64,000 nt of DNA from an uncultured Hyphomicrobiales bacterium (GTDB taxonomy: Bacteria; Pseudomonadota; Alphaproteobacteria; Rhizobiales; Beijerinckiaceae). The notes under the pieces were generated by a model. It was not told the DNA's origin. It ran no database searches and saw nothing but the letters and a program-made list of their open reading frames with translations. Numbering within the stretch: position 1 is the stretch's first letter; each line of letters opens with the position of its first letter. The DNA is taken from positions 1 to 64,000 of the forward strand of contig CAIUWR010000071.1 in assembly GCA_903902915.1 (NCBI GenBank). The letters are read 5' to 3'. Shown piece after piece: positions 35,310 to 45,102 of the stretch. The translations under genes and the position numbers were made by a program.

Positions 35310-35858
35310 ATGGGATATGTGCGCCCTTTGGCCGAACAGCCGGGACTTGCCGTGGAAAAGTCGCCTCCCCCCATCGCCATCATCATGGGCAGCCAGTCCG
35401 ACTGGCCCACCATGCGCCATGCCGCGCAAATGCTGGAGCAGCTTGGCGTGGCCTATGATGCGCGGATCGTCTCCGCCCATCGCACGCCGGAACGCCTTGT
35501 CGATTTCGCCAAGGGCGCGAAGGCGGAAGGGTTCAAGGTCGTGATCGCGGGCGCGGGCGGCGCCGCCCATCTGCCCGGCATGACCGCCGCCATGACGCCC
35601 CTGCCGGTGTTTGGCGTGCCGGTGGAGAGCAAAACCCTCTCGGGCCGCGATTCGCTTCTGTCCATCGTGCAGATGCCGCCGGGCGTGCCGGTGGGCACGC
35701 TGGCCATCGGCAAGGCGGGCGCCACCAACGCCGCGCTGCTGGCCGTGGCCGTGCTGGCCCTCAACGATCCCGCTCTGGCGGAGCGGCTGGACGCTTTCCG
35801 CGCCCGTCAGACAGCCTCGGTCGCGCCGCGCCCGGTCGATGATCCGGCTGGAGCGTGA
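35310..35858 (+). CDS. purE: N5-carboxyaminoimidazole ribonucleotide mutase
   Basis: PurE moves the carboxyl group of N5-CAIR to make CAIR in purine synthesis. The product contains [11 protein letters not shown], the catalytic histidine loop [20 protein letters not shown] and the [15 protein letters not shown] segment. From this ATG it has 182 residues, about 15 more than usual; a GTG at 35352 giving [13 protein letters not shown] is an alternative with the standard length, and neither has a strong ribosome site. purK follows five bases after its stop. Confidence 0.93.
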   Translation: MGYVRPLAEQPGLAVEKSPPPIAIIMGSQSDWPTMRHAAQMLEQLGVAYDARIVSAHRTPERLVDFAKGAKAEGFKVVIAGAGGAAHLPGMTAAMTPLPVFGVPVESKTLSGRDSLLSIVQMPPGVPVGTLAIGKAGATNAALLAVAVLALNDPALAERLDAFRARQTASVAPRPVDDPAGA

Positions 35859-35862
35859 GCTG

Positions 35863-36948
35863 ATGTCGAAAGGCGCCCCCCTCGCACCCGGCGACGCCAT
35901 CGGGATTCTGGGCTCCGGCCAGCTCGGCCGCATGCTCGCCATGGCCGCCGCCCGGCTGGGCCTGCGCACCCTCATCTACGCCCCCGAGAGCGGCCCCGCC
36001 TGCGATGTGGCGACGCAAACCATCATCGCGCCTTATGAAGACGAGGCGGCGCTCAGCGAGCTTGCGGCGCGTGTGGGCGTCGTCACCTATGAATTCGAGA
36101 ATGTGCCCGCCCATACGGCGCAATTCCTAGCCGCGCGTCTGCCGGTCCATCCTGGCCCAACGGCGCTGGCGACCACGCAGGACCGCGCGGTCGAGAAACG
36201 CTTCCTCAACGCTCTGGGCGTCCCCACAGCGCCCTTTCTCGAGGTCGACGACGCGGCTGGCCTCGCGACCGCTCTGGCCGCCCTTGGCCGCCCCGCCATC
36301 CTCAAGACCCGGCGCTTTGGCTATGACGGCAAGGGCCAGATCATGATCCGCGAGGGCATGGATGTGGAGGCGAGCTGGCTGGCGCTCGGCGGCGCGCCCT
36401 GCATTCTGGAGGGGCTTGTGCCCTTCACCCGCGAGGTCTCGGTGGTGGCCGCGCGCGGGCGCGACGGCTCTTTCGCCGCCTATGACGTCTGCGAGAACGT
36501 CCACGAGAACCATATCCTCGCCCTGACCACGGTCCCCGCGCGCATGGCGGCCGAGGCGGCGGCGGAGGCGGTGGCCATGGCTGCGCGCATCGCGACGGCG
36601 CTGGACTATGTGGGCGTGATCTCCGTCGAGATGTTCCATGTCGTGGACGACGCCGGGGAGCGGCTCGTCGTCAACGAGATCGCGCCGCGCGTCCACAATT
36701 CCGGCCACTGGACGCTGGATGGGGCCGTGACCTCCCAGTTCGAACAGCATGTCCGGGCCGTCTGCGGCTGGCCTCTGGGCTCCACAGGCCGACATGGGCG
36801 CGTGGAGATGCGCAATCTCATCGGGCAGGACGCAAACGACTGGGCGGCGCTGCTGGCCGAGCCTGGCGCCTGCCTGCACCTCTATGGCAAGCACGAGGCC
36901 CGCAGTGGCCGCAAGATGGGTCACGTGACCCGGATTTTCCCCGATTGA
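35863..36948 (+). CDS. purK: N5-carboxyaminoimidazole ribonucleotide synthase
   Basis: PurK makes N5-CAIR from AIR, bicarbonate and ATP, supplying PurE. The 361-residue ATP-grasp protein starts [20 protein letters not shown], with the N-terminal [18 protein letters not shown]. The ATP-grasp part has [15 protein letters not shown] and [13 protein letters not shown], and the metal site is [18 protein letters not shown]. The open frame extends upstream over purE, but this ATG, four bases after the purE stop, is the natural start. It forms an operon with purE. Confidence 0.96.
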   Translation: MSKGAPLAPGDAIGILGSGQLGRMLAMAAARLGLRTLIYAPESGPACDVATQTIIAPYEDEAALSELAARVGVVTYEFENVPAHTAQFLAARLPVHPGPTALATTQDRAVEKRFLNALGVPTAPFLEVDDAAGLATALAALGRPAILKTRRFGYDGKGQIMIREGMDVEASWLALGGAPCILEGLVPFTREVSVVAARGRDGSFAAYDVCENVHENHILALTTVPARMAAEAAAEAVAMAARIATALDYVGVISVEMFHVVDDAGERLVVNEIAPRVHNSGHWTLDGAVTSQFEQHVRAVCGWPLGSTGRHGRVEMRNLIGQDANDWAALLAEPGACLHLYGKHEARSGRKMGHVTRIFPD

Positions 36949-37124
36949 ACCTATGGACGAAGCCCCAAAATCGGGTCTACGTCTGGACAAGGCTTCCCCC
37001 ATCTGCTATCCGCACCCCCGACAGTAGGGTGCGAAAAGCCCTTACGCCAAGGTTTCTCCCCATCGGGGTTCTCTCTAACACGGCAGTCCGCTCACGGACG
37101 TCGCCGCAACGACAGGATGAATGC

Positions 37125-37367
37125 GTGCAAGTTCTCGTCCGTGACAACAATGTCGACCAGGCCCTCAAGGCGCTCAAGAAGAAGATGCAGCGCGAAGGCA
37201 TTTTCCGCGAGATGAAGCTGCGCGGCCATTATGAGAAGCCCTCCGAGAAGCGCGCCCGCGAGAAGGCCGAAGCCGTCCGCCGCGCCCGCAAGCTCGCCCG
37301 CAAGAAGATGCAGCGCGAAGGCCTTCTGCCCATGAAGCCGAAGCCGGAAATGGGCGCGCGTCGCTAA
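37125..37367 (+). CDS. rpsU: Small ribosomal subunit protein bS21
   Basis: bS21 is a small basic ribosomal protein that helps in initiation. The 80-residue product reads [20 protein letters not shown] (GTG start), then [20 protein letters not shown] and a very basic tail. The start is GTG, preceded by AGGATG; a nearby ATG at 37121 is out of frame. Alphaproteobacteria often carry more than one rpsU copy. The 176-bp region before it is noncoding, with a small CCCCATCGGGG hairpin, and probably holds its promoter. A strong terminator follows. Confidence 0.93.
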   Translation: MQVLVRDNNVDQALKALKKKMQREGIFREMKLRGHYEKPSEKRAREKAEAVRRARKLARKKMQREGLLPMKPKPEMGARR

Positions 37368-37396
37368 GCCGTTCGCGAATTCAGTTTTGATCAAAG

Positions 37397-37438
37397 CGGC
37401 GCCGCGGACCTTCATGTCCGTCAGGCGCCGTGTCTTTT
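37397..37438 (+). terminator. Terminator after rpsU
   Basis: CGGCGCC and GGCGCCG form the outer stem and GGAC/GTCC an inner stem, followed by TGTCTTTTTG. It is about 30 bp after the rpsU stop. The T-run makes this a convincing rho-independent terminator. Confidence 0.75.
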
Positions 37439-37594
37439 TGGTCTCAGGCGGCTTTTCATCTGCTCCAGCCTGACCATAATGTCGGCGATCAAGGCGAACA
37501 CCGTAATCTCGCCGCATTGAGACGTCTTTCAGAGGTGAGAGTATATTAAGCCTTGAGAGGCATTCTCCTGGATCTTCGAACCGAGTGCGCCTTG

Positions 37595-38467
37595 ATGATG
37601 ATCGCCAGCTTTTGCACGACCAGAGCCCGTCCCTTGATTTCGCTCGCCGTGGTCACGGCCGCCGGCCTCATGCTGGGCGGTTGCGATGTCGGCCTGGGCG
37701 GCGGCGGCCTTTCGGCGTCCAGCCCCAGGATCGCCGAGGTCGAAGCGCCCGATGGCTCCTTCAGCCAGAACATCACCTCCCTGAATGATGTGGTGAAGCG
37801 CAACCCCAACGCGCCTGAGCCCTACAACACGCGCGGCGCGGCTTTCGCGCGCGCCGGGCGCTATCAGGACGCCATCAACGACTTCAGCCAGGCGATCCGG
37901 CTCGATCCCAACCACGCCTCCGCCTATACCAACCGCGCGCTGGCCGAACGCCAGATCGGCAAGAACGATATCGCGCTGGCGGATTTCGGCCGCGCCATCG
38001 CCGCCAACCCGAGCCATGCGCCCGCCTATCTGGGCCGCGCCAACCTGCTGCGCGCCCAGGGCAGCTTGCAGGAGGCCATGGCGGACCTTGATCAGGCCAT
38101 CCGCCTGAACCCGGACGAGGCGCAGGCCTTCCACGCGCGCGGGCTGATCTACCAGCGCAACGGGGACCATGCGAAGGCGATCACCGATTTCGACAACGCC
38201 ATCGACCGCAACCCCTTCGCCGCCGCGCCTTATCAGGCCCGCGCCCAAAGTCTGAGCATCATTGGCAAATATGATCAGGCGATCGAGGATTTCAACGCCG
38301 CCCTCAATGTCGACAACCGCAATGGGGACGCCTGGGCGGGCCTTGGTTTCGCCTATGAAAAGCAGGGCAACAAGACCAAAGCCGCCGAATCCTATGGCCG
38401 CGCCCTCATCGTCGATCCGGGCAACAAGGTCGCGCGTGATGGCCAGAGCCGCATCGGACGGGCGTGA
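37595..38467 (+). CDS. TPR-repeat lipoprotein (NlpI-like)
   Basis: This 290-residue protein has a lipoprotein signal ending TAAGLMLGGC with the acylated cysteine at C30. Six to seven tetratricopeptide repeats follow from about 60, for example PYNTRGAAFARAGRYQDAIN and QAFHARGLIYQRNGDHAKAI. The layout resembles NlpI-type outer-membrane adaptors that control murein hydrolases. The ATG at 37595 is preferred; a TTG at 37553 would add 14 residues with no better ribosome site. It is monocistronic and ends at a perfect bidirectional hairpin. Confidence 0.85.
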   Translation: MMIASFCTTRARPLISLAVVTAAGLMLGGCDVGLGGGGLSASSPRIAEVEAPDGSFSQNITSLNDVVKRNPNAPEPYNTRGAAFARAGRYQDAINDFSQAIRLDPNHASAYTNRALAERQIGKNDIALADFGRAIAANPSHAPAYLGRANLLRAQGSLQEAMADLDQAIRLNPDEAQAFHARGLIYQRNGDHAKAITDFDNAIDRNPFAAAPYQARAQSLSIIGKYDQAIEDFNAALNVDNRNGDAWAGLGFAYEKQGNKTKAAESYGRALIVDPGNKVARDGQSRIGRA

Positions 38468-38472
38468 CATGG

Positions 38473-38509
38473 AAATGGCCGCAGGCTTAAAGCCCCCGGC
38501 CATTTTTCC
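38473..38509. terminator. Bidirectional terminator, TPR lipoprotein/pntB
   Basis: AAATGGCCG and CGGCCATTT form a perfect 9-bp stem with AAA before and TTTTT after it. It lies between two converging genes and can terminate both. Confidence 0.8.
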
Positions 38510-38540
38510 ATTCACATGAGATGATGAAAGCGCTGGACGC

Positions 38541-39944
38541 TCAGTGCCCGAGCGCCTTCACGATCTGCTCCACCATCTTCTTGGCGTCGGCGAAGAGCAT
38601 CATGGTGTTGTCCTTGAAGAACAACTCGTTCTCGACGCCCGCATAGCCCGAACCCATGCCGCGCTTGATGAAAAGCACGGTCTTGGCGCGCTCCACATCC
38701 AGAATCGGCATGCCGTAGATGGCGGACTTGGGGTCCGTCTTGGCGGCGGGGTTGGTCACGTCATTGGCGCCGATCACGAAGGCGACATCCGCCTGGCCGA
38801 ATTCCGAGTTGATGTCCTCCAGTTCGAAGACCTCATCATAGGGCACATTGGCTTCCGCCAGCAGCACGTTCATGTGGCCCGGCATGCGGCCTGCAACCGG
38901 ATGAATGGCGTATTTGACCTCGACGCCCTCTTTCTTGAGGAGTTCGGCCATCTCGCGCAGGGCGTGCTGGGCCTGGGCCACCGCCATGCCATAGCCCGGC
39001 ACGATGATGACCTTGGAGGCGTTCTTCATGATATAGGCCGCGTCGTCCGCCGAGCCCTGCTTGACGGGCCGCGTCTCGACCGCCCCGGTGGGGCCTGCCG
39101 CCACATCGCCGCCAAAGCCGCCCAGAATCACGGAAACGAACGAGCGGTTCATGCCCTTGCACATGATGTAGGAGAGGATTGCGCCCGAGGATCCCACCAG
39201 CGCGCCGGTGATGATCAAAGCCAGATTGCCCAAGGTGAAGCCGATGCCCGCCGCCGCCCAGCCCGAATAGGAATTGAGCATCGACACGACGACTGGCATG
39301 TCCGCGCCGCCAATGGGCACGATGAGCAGAACGCCCAGCGCCAGGGACACGGCCGCGATGAGCCAGAACGCCAGATGGCTCTGGGTCGCCACGAAGATCG
39401 CCACCAGCAGCACCAGCGCGCCGGCCAGCCCCGCATTGATCATATGGCGCTGCGGCAACAGGATCGGCTTGCCGGACATGCGCCCGTCAAGCTTGAGAAA
39501 GGCGATGATCGAGCCTGTGAAGGTGACGGCGCCGATGGCGGCGCCGATCGACATTTCCACAAGGCTCGCGCCATGGATTGAAGATGACGTTCCGATGCCG
39601 AAGGCCTGCGGGGCATAAAGCGCGCCCGCCGCCACCAGCACGGCCGCAAGGCCCACCAGCGCGTGGAAGAAGGCCACGAGCTGGGGCATGGCGGTCATCT
39701 GCACTGTGCGCGCGCGCCAGGCGCCGAAGCCGCCGCCAATGGCGATGCCCAGCAGCACCAGCAGCCAGGCCGAGAAGCCCGAGGGCATGCGGTAGAGCAG
39801 CGTGGTGACCACAGCGATGCCCATGCCGATCATGCCGAACTGATTGCCCTGCCGCGAGCTGGAAGGATGCGACAGGCCGCGCAGGGACAGGATGAAGAGC
39901 ACGCCCGAAACGAGATAGAGAAGGGCCGCGAAGCTGGCGTTCAT
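38541..39944 (-). CDS. pntB: NAD(P) transhydrogenase, beta subunit
   Basis: PntB is the membrane and NADP-binding subunit of the proton-translocating transhydrogenase, which uses proton entry to make NADPH from NADH. The 467-residue protein has about eight or nine transmembrane helices in the first 270 residues. The NADP domain contains VIIVPGYGMAVAQAQHALRE, HPVAGRMPGHMNVLLAEA and GANDVTNPAAKTDPKSAIYG. It is last of the pntA-pntAB-pntB operon, four bases after pntAB. The split alpha subunit is the alphaproteobacterial form. Confidence 0.97.
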   Translation of the reverse strand: MNASFAALLYLVSGVLFILSLRGLSHPSSSRQGNQFGMIGMGIAVVTTLLYRMPSGFSAWLLVLLGIAIGGGFGAWRARTVQMTAMPQLVAFFHALVGLAAVLVAAGALYAPQAFGIGTSSSIHGASLVEMSIGAAIGAVTFTGSIIAFLKLDGRMSGKPILLPQRHMINAGLAGALVLLVAIFVATQSHLAFWLIAAVSLALGVLLIVPIGGADMPVVVSMLNSYSGWAAAGIGFTLGNLALIITGALVGSSGAILSYIMCKGMNRSFVSVILGGFGGDVAAGPTGAVETRPVKQGSADDAAYIMKNASKVIIVPGYGMAVAQAQHALREMAELLKKEGVEVKYAIHPVAGRMPGHMNVLLAEANVPYDEVFELEDINSEFGQADVAFVIGANDVTNPAAKTDPKSAIYGMPILDVERAKTVLFIKRGMGSGYAGVENELFFKDNTMMLFADAKKMVEQIVKALGH

Positions 39945-39948
39945 CGGC

Positions 39949-40368
39949 TCACACCTTCTTCTTGTACATGGCGAGCATGCGTTCGGTGACGAGGAAGCCG
40001 CCGAAGATGTTCACGGAGGCGAGGATCAGCGCGATGAAGCCGAAAACCCGCGCCCAGAGCGCGCCGTCGTCGCCCGGCGTCGAGGCGTCCACGCCCACCG
40101 AAAGCAGCGCGCCGACCACGATCACCGAGGAGATGGCGTTGGTGACGGACATGAGCGGCGTATGGAGCGCAGGCGTCACCTGCCACACCACGTAATAGCC
40201 GACGAAAATCGCCAGAGCGAAGATCGCCAGCCGAAAGACGAAAGGATCGATCGCGCCGCCGGAGGCTGCATTTGCAGCGTCGCCCGCCGCGCTCGCGATC
40301 TGGTCGGCATATTGCTGCGCAGCGCGCTGCACCGTGTCGAGAAGTTGCTGTGTCGCCTCAGTGGCCAT
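39949..40368 (-). CDS. pntAB: Transhydrogenase alpha subunit, membrane part
   Basis: This 139-residue subunit carries transmembrane helices of the alpha chain, corresponding to the C-terminal part of E. coli PntA. Visible hydrophobic segments are [20 protein letters not shown], the central [16 protein letters not shown] and [19 protein letters not shown], with ML.MYKKK at the end. An N-terminal helix rich in Ala and Gln precedes them. It sits between pntA and pntB and completes the three-part enzyme. Confidence 0.93.
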   Translation of the reverse strand: MATEATQQLLDTVQRAAQQYADQIASAAGDAANAASGGAIDPFVFRLAIFALAIFVGYYVVWQVTPALHTPLMSVTNAISSVIVVGALLSVGVDASTPGDDGALWARVFGFIALILASVNIFGGFLVTERMLAMYKKKV

Positions 40369-40415
40369 GACGCCCTCTTCGAAGTTGGGCCTTGGGGAAA
40401 GGCAGCTTGCGCCTG

Positions 40416-41552
40416 TTACGCCTTCAGGAAATTCGGATGCACCACCGCGCCATCGCGGGTCAGCAAGGTCGCTTTCACAAGCTCATCGTCCCAATTGGGA
40501 GCGAAGGTTTTCGTTTCCTTGTCGATGAGCGTGTCCAGGAAGGCGAGCAGATTGCGCGCATAAAGGCTGGAGGCGGTGGCGGCGAGGCGGCCGGGAACAT
40601 TGAGATGGCCGACGATCTTCACGCCGTTGTCCGTGACCACGGTCTGGCCGGGAATCGACAGCGCGCAATTGCCGCCGCGCTCCACCGCCAGATCAACGAT
40701 GACCGAGCCCGGCCGCATGGAATGAACCATGTCGGCGCTGATCAGCTTTGGCGCGGGGCGTCCGGGAATCAGCGCCGTGGTGATGACGATATCCTGCTTG
40801 GCGATATGGGCGGCGGTGAGGGCGGCCTGTTTGGCCTGATAGTCCTTCGACATTTCCCTGGCGTAGCCGCCCGCCGTCTGCGCCTGCGTGAATTCCTCGT
40901 CCTCGACGGCCAGAAACTTCGCGCCGAGGGACTCGACCTGTTCCTTGGTGGCGGGGCGCACATCTGTGGCGGTGACGATGGCGCCGAGGCGCCGCGCGGT
41001 GGCGATGGCCTGAAGGCCTGCGACGCCGACGCCCATGATGAAGATCTTGGCGGCTGGAACAGTGCCTGCGGCGGTCATCATCATCGGAAGGGCGCGGCCG
41101 TATTCGCCGGCGCCGTCGATGACGGCGCGATAGCCCGCCAGATTGGCCTGAGACGAGAGCACGTCCATCACCTGCGCGCGGGTGATGCGGGGCATCAATT
41201 CCATGGCGAAGGTGGAGAGGCCCGCTTGGGCGAGCGCGGCGAGCGCCTCGTCCTGCCCATAGGGGTCCATGATGGCGATGACGGCGGCGCCGTGGGCCGC
41301 GCCCGCCAGATCGGCCGCGCTGGGCCTGCGGACGGCGAGGATCACCTGCGCGCCCTCGACAGCCTCGGCAAGGTTTGCGGCGATCTGCGCGCCAGCGGCA
41401 GCGTAATCGGCGTCGGGAATGCCGGAGGCGGACCCCGCCCCCGTCTGCACCGCAACCTCAGCGCCAAGGGCGGCGAGTTTCCTGACCGTTTCCGGCGTCA
41501 CGGCGACGCGGGTCTCGATGGAGAGGTCTTCAGCAGGAACGGCGATGCGCAT
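40416..41552 (-). CDS. pntA: Transhydrogenase alpha subunit, NAD-binding part
   Basis: This 378-residue soluble part binds NAD(H) and is related to alanine dehydrogenase. It begins [20 protein letters not shown], carries the Rossmann loop [20 protein letters not shown], the RQxD-type loop region [17 protein letters not shown], and ends NFLKA. It is the first gene of the pnt operon, with a 47-bp gap before pntAB. The tiny aa3-oxidase subunit gene lies 100 bp upstream on the same strand and could share transcription. Confidence 0.96.
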   Translation of the reverse strand: MRIAVPAEDLSIETRVAVTPETVRKLAALGAEVAVQTGAGSASGIPDADYAAAGAQIAANLAEAVEGAQVILAVRRPSAADLAGAAHGAAVIAIMDPYGQDEALAALAQAGLSTFAMELMPRITRAQVMDVLSSQANLAGYRAVIDGAGEYGRALPMMMTAAGTVPAAKIFIMGVGVAGLQAIATARRLGAIVTATDVRPATKEQVESLGAKFLAVEDEEFTQAQTAGGYAREMSKDYQAKQAALTAAHIAKQDIVITTALIPGRPAPKLISADMVHSMRPGSVIVDLAVERGGNCALSIPGQTVVTDNGVKIVGHLNVPGRLAATASSLYARNLLAFLDTLIDKETKTFAPNWDDELVKATLLTRDGAVVHPNFLKA

Positions 41553-41652
41553 GCTAAGGCTCCGATGAAACCCGACAGTCCGAACCGCAAACCCTCGCGA
41601 AAGCGGCCCGCCGACCAGCGCCGGAGGGCGCGGGCCAGTGGCCGTTCAGGCT

Positions 41653-41802
41653 TCAGAGAAGGGTGACGGCCATGAACACGACAATGGCGATGACGGCGAT
41701 TGTGCCCCACTTCGTCAAGGAAACAAACAGCTTGTAGGTGTTTTCGTGCTCGACGTAGTCCATGTCCGGATGGCCGGTTGCGACGGTCTGATGATTAGCC
41801 AT
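41653..41802 (-). CDS. aa3-type cytochrome c oxidase subunit IV
   Basis: This 49-residue one-helix protein reads MANHQTVATGHPDMDYVEHE, then NTYKLFVSLTKWGTIAVI and a hydrophobic end. It matches the bacterial aa3-oxidase subunit IV family (COX4_pro_2), which binds the oxidase in alphaproteobacteria. The HPDMDYxEHExTYxxF core is diagnostic. AAGGTT/GAGGGG lies just upstream of the ATG. The main oxidase genes are elsewhere, which is usual for this subunit. Confidence 0.9.
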   Translation of the reverse strand: MANHQTVATGHPDMDYVEHENTYKLFVSLTKWGTIAVIAIVVFMAVTLL

Positions 41803-41824
41803 GATCCCCTCGGAAAGGTTCGCT

Positions 41825-42412
41825 TCAATTTCGTTCCATTTGCTTAGCCGAAACCGAGGTTGGCCGCAACGTGGCGTGCGCATTCCGGGCCTGTCGGAAC
41901 ACGAACAAAACATAGGCGGAAAGGCCAAGCGCGCCGCAAAGATGGAGCATCCACAGCCGCCCCGCCTCCGCCACGTCCGGCCCCGCCCAGAACCGCCCGA
42001 TCACCAAAGCGGCGATGGGCAGCGCCAGCGCCAGCCTGCGCGGCCCCGCCTCGCCCGCGCGAAACAGCAGCGCGCCCACCAGCAGAACCGGCGCATAATA
42101 AGCCTCGACCCAGCAGCCCGGACCCAGCCGCAGCACGACCATGAAAGTCACAAGCGTTCCCGCGGAGGTCAGTAGCACGCGCCCCGCCGCCGCGCTCGCA
42201 TGGCCCACGAAGGGCACGGCCAGAAACAGCGGCGTGGTCGCCCAGGCGACGGATGCCGCCCAGCCGGGCGCGCCGATGATCCACACGACGCCCAGCGGAT
42301 AGAAGGGCTGGCTGGACCCGACCAGCAGGGCGACCCCATTGGCCGCTTGCTGGAGCGGATCGTCCGTGGCGGTGCGCTCGCGCCAGAACTGCTTGAGGCG
42401 TGAAGCGATCAC
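41825..42412 (-). CDS. Membrane protein of unknown function
   Basis: This 195-residue protein has about five hydrophobic helices: FYPLGVVWIIGAPGWAASVA, TTPLFLAVPFV, VLLTSAGTLVTFMVVLRL, RLALALPIAALVIGRFW and LHLCGALGLSAYVLFVFRQA. I do not recognise the family. Its ATG overlaps the stop of the ABC1 kinase gene (ATGA), so it is translated together with a ubiquinone-related kinase. A role in membrane or quinone biology is only suggested by this coupling. It ends 22 bp before the oxidase subunit start. Confidence 0.7.
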   Translation of the reverse strand: MIASRLKQFWRERTATDDPLQQAANGVALLVGSSQPFYPLGVVWIIGAPGWAASVAWATTPLFLAVPFVGHASAAAGRVLLTSAGTLVTFMVVLRLGPGCWVEAYYAPVLLVGALLFRAGEAGPRRLALALPIAALVIGRFWAGPDVAEAGRLWMLHLCGALGLSAYVLFVFRQARNAHATLRPTSVSAKQMERN

Positions 42413-43767
42413 GCTTTGTGCCGCCCATGGCTGGTGAGGCCGACCAGATCCATGGCGGCGCGCTGGCGCTCGTCGATGGCTGCGACCGAGAAATTCTCGC
42501 CGATGGCGGCTTCGAAAAGCTGATGGAAATTCAGCTTGGCGTCCAGATGCAAGAACACGCCGCCAAGGCCAATGGCGGCCCTGTCCATGAAGACGAATTC
42601 GCGCGGCACTTTCACTGGCCCCTTTTCCTTCAGGGCCTTGTGGACGGTGAAGGCCTCCTTGCGCCCATATTTGCCCGGCTCCACGCCATCCGCGATGGTC
42701 CGCACCCGGTCATCCAGCAGCGGTCCATAAATGAAGCGCGCCCAAATATTGAGAACCTCGATCAGATCCTTGCGCAGGCCCTTGAAGCCCCAGGTCTCAT
42801 AGGCGTGCACCACCTGCGCCGGATCATCGCGCATGAGGCCCTGATAGAGATCGACCACCCCGCCCACGAAGGACGGCGGGAAGATGCGCACGCAGCCGTA
42901 GTCGAGCAGGTTGATCCCCTCGCCCTCGCCAAAGACCGTGTAATTGCCCAGATGCGGATCCCCGTGAATCACGCCATATTGGCTGAAGGGCTGCCACCAG
43001 GCGCGGAACATGGCCATGGCGATGCGGTTGCGCACCTCCTGATCGGCCGTCTTGAAGGTGAGCAGCTTGCGCCCTTCCAACCAGTCCATGGTCAAGAGGC
43101 GTCCGGTGGAGAGGTCCGGCCAGCTGCCGGGCACGCGCACTTCGTCATGGTCAGCCAGAATATGGGCGTAGAGCGCCGCGTGCTTGGCCTCGCGGCGATA
43201 ATCCAGCTCCTCGCGCACCCGCTCGCCAATCTCCACCGCGATCTCGCGCGTGTCGATGGCGCTATCCATGCGCCGATGCAAGGCGAAGAGCACGTCGAGC
43301 TGGGAGAGGTCGGCCTCCACGGCGGAGGCCATGTCGGGATATTGCAGCTTGCTGGCGAGCGGGCGTCCCTCGAGGCTCTCGGCGCGATGCACCTGTCCCA
43401 GCGAGGCGGCGGCGGCGGGGTGCAGGTCGAAGGACGCGAAACGCTCGCGCCATTGCGGCCCCAGCTCCGCCATCATGCGGCGCTTGACGAAGGCCGCGCC
43501 CATGGGCGGCGCGTCGGACTGCAATTGCTGCAAAGCTTCAGCATATTCGGGCGGCAAAGCGTCGGGAATGGTGGCGAGCAATTGCGCCACCTTCATCATC
43601 GGCCCCTTGAGACCCCCCAAAGCCTTGGCCAAAACCGCCGCATTGTCAGCGCCGCCCCCGAACAGGGAGGCGGCGGCCATGCGCGCGGCGACCCCGCCCG
43701 CATTGGCGCCCACCCGCGCATAACGGGCGGCGCGGGCGGAAAAGCGATTGGCTTCGTTGTCGGTCAT
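42409..43767 (-). CDS. ABC1/AarF (UbiB-like) atypical kinase
   Basis: This 452-residue protein belongs to the ABC1/ADCK/UbiB family of protein-kinase-like ATPases linked to ubiquinone synthesis. It has the family's KxGQ-like N-terminal region (GLKGPMMKVAQLLATIPDAL), ASLGQVHRAESLEGRPLASK with the Ala-rich loop and VAIK-type lysine, and GVIHGDPHLGNYTVFGEG with the catalytic HxDxxxGN-type loop, followed by DYGCVR in place of DFG. Compared with E. coli UbiB it lacks two clear C-terminal helices, so it may be the soluble ADCK-like branch. Confidence 0.88.
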   Translation of the reverse strand: MTDNEANRFSARAARYARVGANAGGVAARMAAASLFGGGADNAAVLAKALGGLKGPMMKVAQLLATIPDALPPEYAEALQQLQSDAPPMGAAFVKRRMMAELGPQWRERFASFDLHPAAAASLGQVHRAESLEGRPLASKLQYPDMASAVEADLSQLDVLFALHRRMDSAIDTREIAVEIGERVREELDYRREAKHAALYAHILADHDEVRVPGSWPDLSTGRLLTMDWLEGRKLLTFKTADQEVRNRIAMAMFRAWWQPFSQYGVIHGDPHLGNYTVFGEGEGINLLDYGCVRIFPPSFVGGVVDLYQGLMRDDPAQVVHAYETWGFKGLRKDLIEVLNIWARFIYGPLLDDRVRTIADGVEPGKYGRKEAFTVHKALKEKGPVKVPREFVFMDRAAIGLGGVFLHLDAKLNFHQLFEAAIGENFSVAAIDERQRAAMDLVGLTSHGRHKA

Positions 43768-43837
43768 CGGGGGAACCAGGGCTGCGGGACAGGCTTCACG
43801 TAAGGGCCACTGGCCGATTTACGAGCCCCGCCCCGGT

Positions 43838-45037
43838 TCAGACCGGCGCCGTGTTCACATTATAGGTGAACAGCCACTCATAACGGGCGGCGACCGCGTC
43901 GGCGCTCCACTCGCGGTCGATATAGGCGTCGGCCTTGGCGGGATCGCGATAGTCCGGGTTATGGAAATGCCGCACCATGTCATTGGCGCCCGCCACCATG
44001 CGGTTGTCGCGCTCCAGCCGCGCGGCCTCATAGCGCCGCAGGGCGGTGGGCACGTCGTCATAGGCGTCCAGACAGCGGGCGAGCACCACCCCATCCTCCA
44101 GCGCCATGACGGCGCCCTGAGCGAGGAAGGGCAAGGTCGGATGGCAAGCGTCGCCCAGCAGCGCCACGCGGCCATAGGCGAAGCGGGTGAGCGGCTCGCG
44201 CACCAGATAGGCCCATTGCAGCAGCTTGGGAGCGGCGTCGATCATCACATGGATGTCCTCGTGCCAGCCCGCGAAATCGGCGTGGCACTGGGCCTTCGTC
44301 CCCTCCACCGTCCAGGCGGTTTCTTTCCACTCGGCGCGCTCGACAGTGGCGGCGAGGTTGAAGATTTCGCCATCGCGCAGCGGATAATGCACCACATGGC
44401 CGTTGGGGCCGATCCAGTTCACCGCCATGCTGGCGCGCATGCGCTCGGGCAGGGCGTCGAGCGGGATCACGCCGCGCCAGATCATCATGCCGGGGTAGCG
44501 GGAGGGCGCGTCATTGGCGGTCTTCTGACGCACCACGGAATTGACGCCATCGCAGCCGATGAGGGCGTCGCCCTCGAAGGTGCGGCCATCCTGAAGGGTG
44601 AGGAAGACCTTGCCGTCGCGCTCCTCGAAGGAGGCGCAGCGGGCGTTGAGATGCAGCACATCCGGCCGCTGGCGCAGCACCGCATCGCTGACGGCGGTGA
44701 GAAGATCGGGCCGGTAGACCGTGAGATAGGGATAGCCGTAGCGCTCCAGCGCGGCGGGGCCCATGTCGAAGAGCTTCCAGACCTTGCCGGTGTTCCACAG
44801 CCGCACTTCCTTGCGCTCGGCCCGGCAGGACAATGTGCGCAGGGTCTCGAAGGCGCCGATGGAGTCGAGCGCCCGGTTGCCGTTGGGGCTGATCTGGATG
44901 CCCGCGCCCACTTCGCGCAGTTCGCCCGCCTGTTCGAAAATCGCCACATCGAAGCCACGCTGCAACAACGCCGCCGCCGTCGTCATGCCGCCGATGCCAC
45001 CACCGGCGATGAGAATGCGAGGTTTGGATGCAGCCAC
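43838..45037 (-). CDS. FAD-dependent aromatic monooxygenase (salicylate hydroxylase-like)
   Basis: This 399-residue class A flavoprotein has the FAD-binding ILIAGGGIGGMTTAAALLQR at the N-terminus and the ALIGCDGVNSVVR DG motif. The GD motif GDACHPTLPFLAQGAVMALE is in the second half. These features match 3-hydroxybenzoate 6-monooxygenase and salicylate hydroxylase relatives that hydroxylate aromatics with NAD(P)H. No ring-cleavage genes are adjacent, so the substrate is unassigned. It lies 66 bp downstream of the Doc toxin gene on the same strand. Confidence 0.85.
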   Translation of the reverse strand: MAASKPRILIAGGGIGGMTTAAALLQRGFDVAIFEQAGELREVGAGIQISPNGNRALDSIGAFETLRTLSCRAERKEVRLWNTGKVWKLFDMGPAALERYGYPYLTVYRPDLLTAVSDAVLRQRPDVLHLNARCASFEERDGKVFLTLQDGRTFEGDALIGCDGVNSVVRQKTANDAPSRYPGMMIWRGVIPLDALPERMRASMAVNWIGPNGHVVHYPLRDGEIFNLAATVERAEWKETAWTVEGTKAQCHADFAGWHEDIHVMIDAAPKLLQWAYLVREPLTRFAYGRVALLGDACHPTLPFLAQGAVMALEDGVVLARCLDAYDDVPTALRRYEAARLERDNRMVAGANDMVRHFHNPDYRDPAKADAYIDREWSADAVAARYEWLFTYNVNTAPV

Positions 45038-45102
45038 TTGCGCGTCTCCTGTCGTTGCAGTTGTCCTAGCTCAGGAGACGGCGCGGGGGCAAATGAAGGC
45101 GA

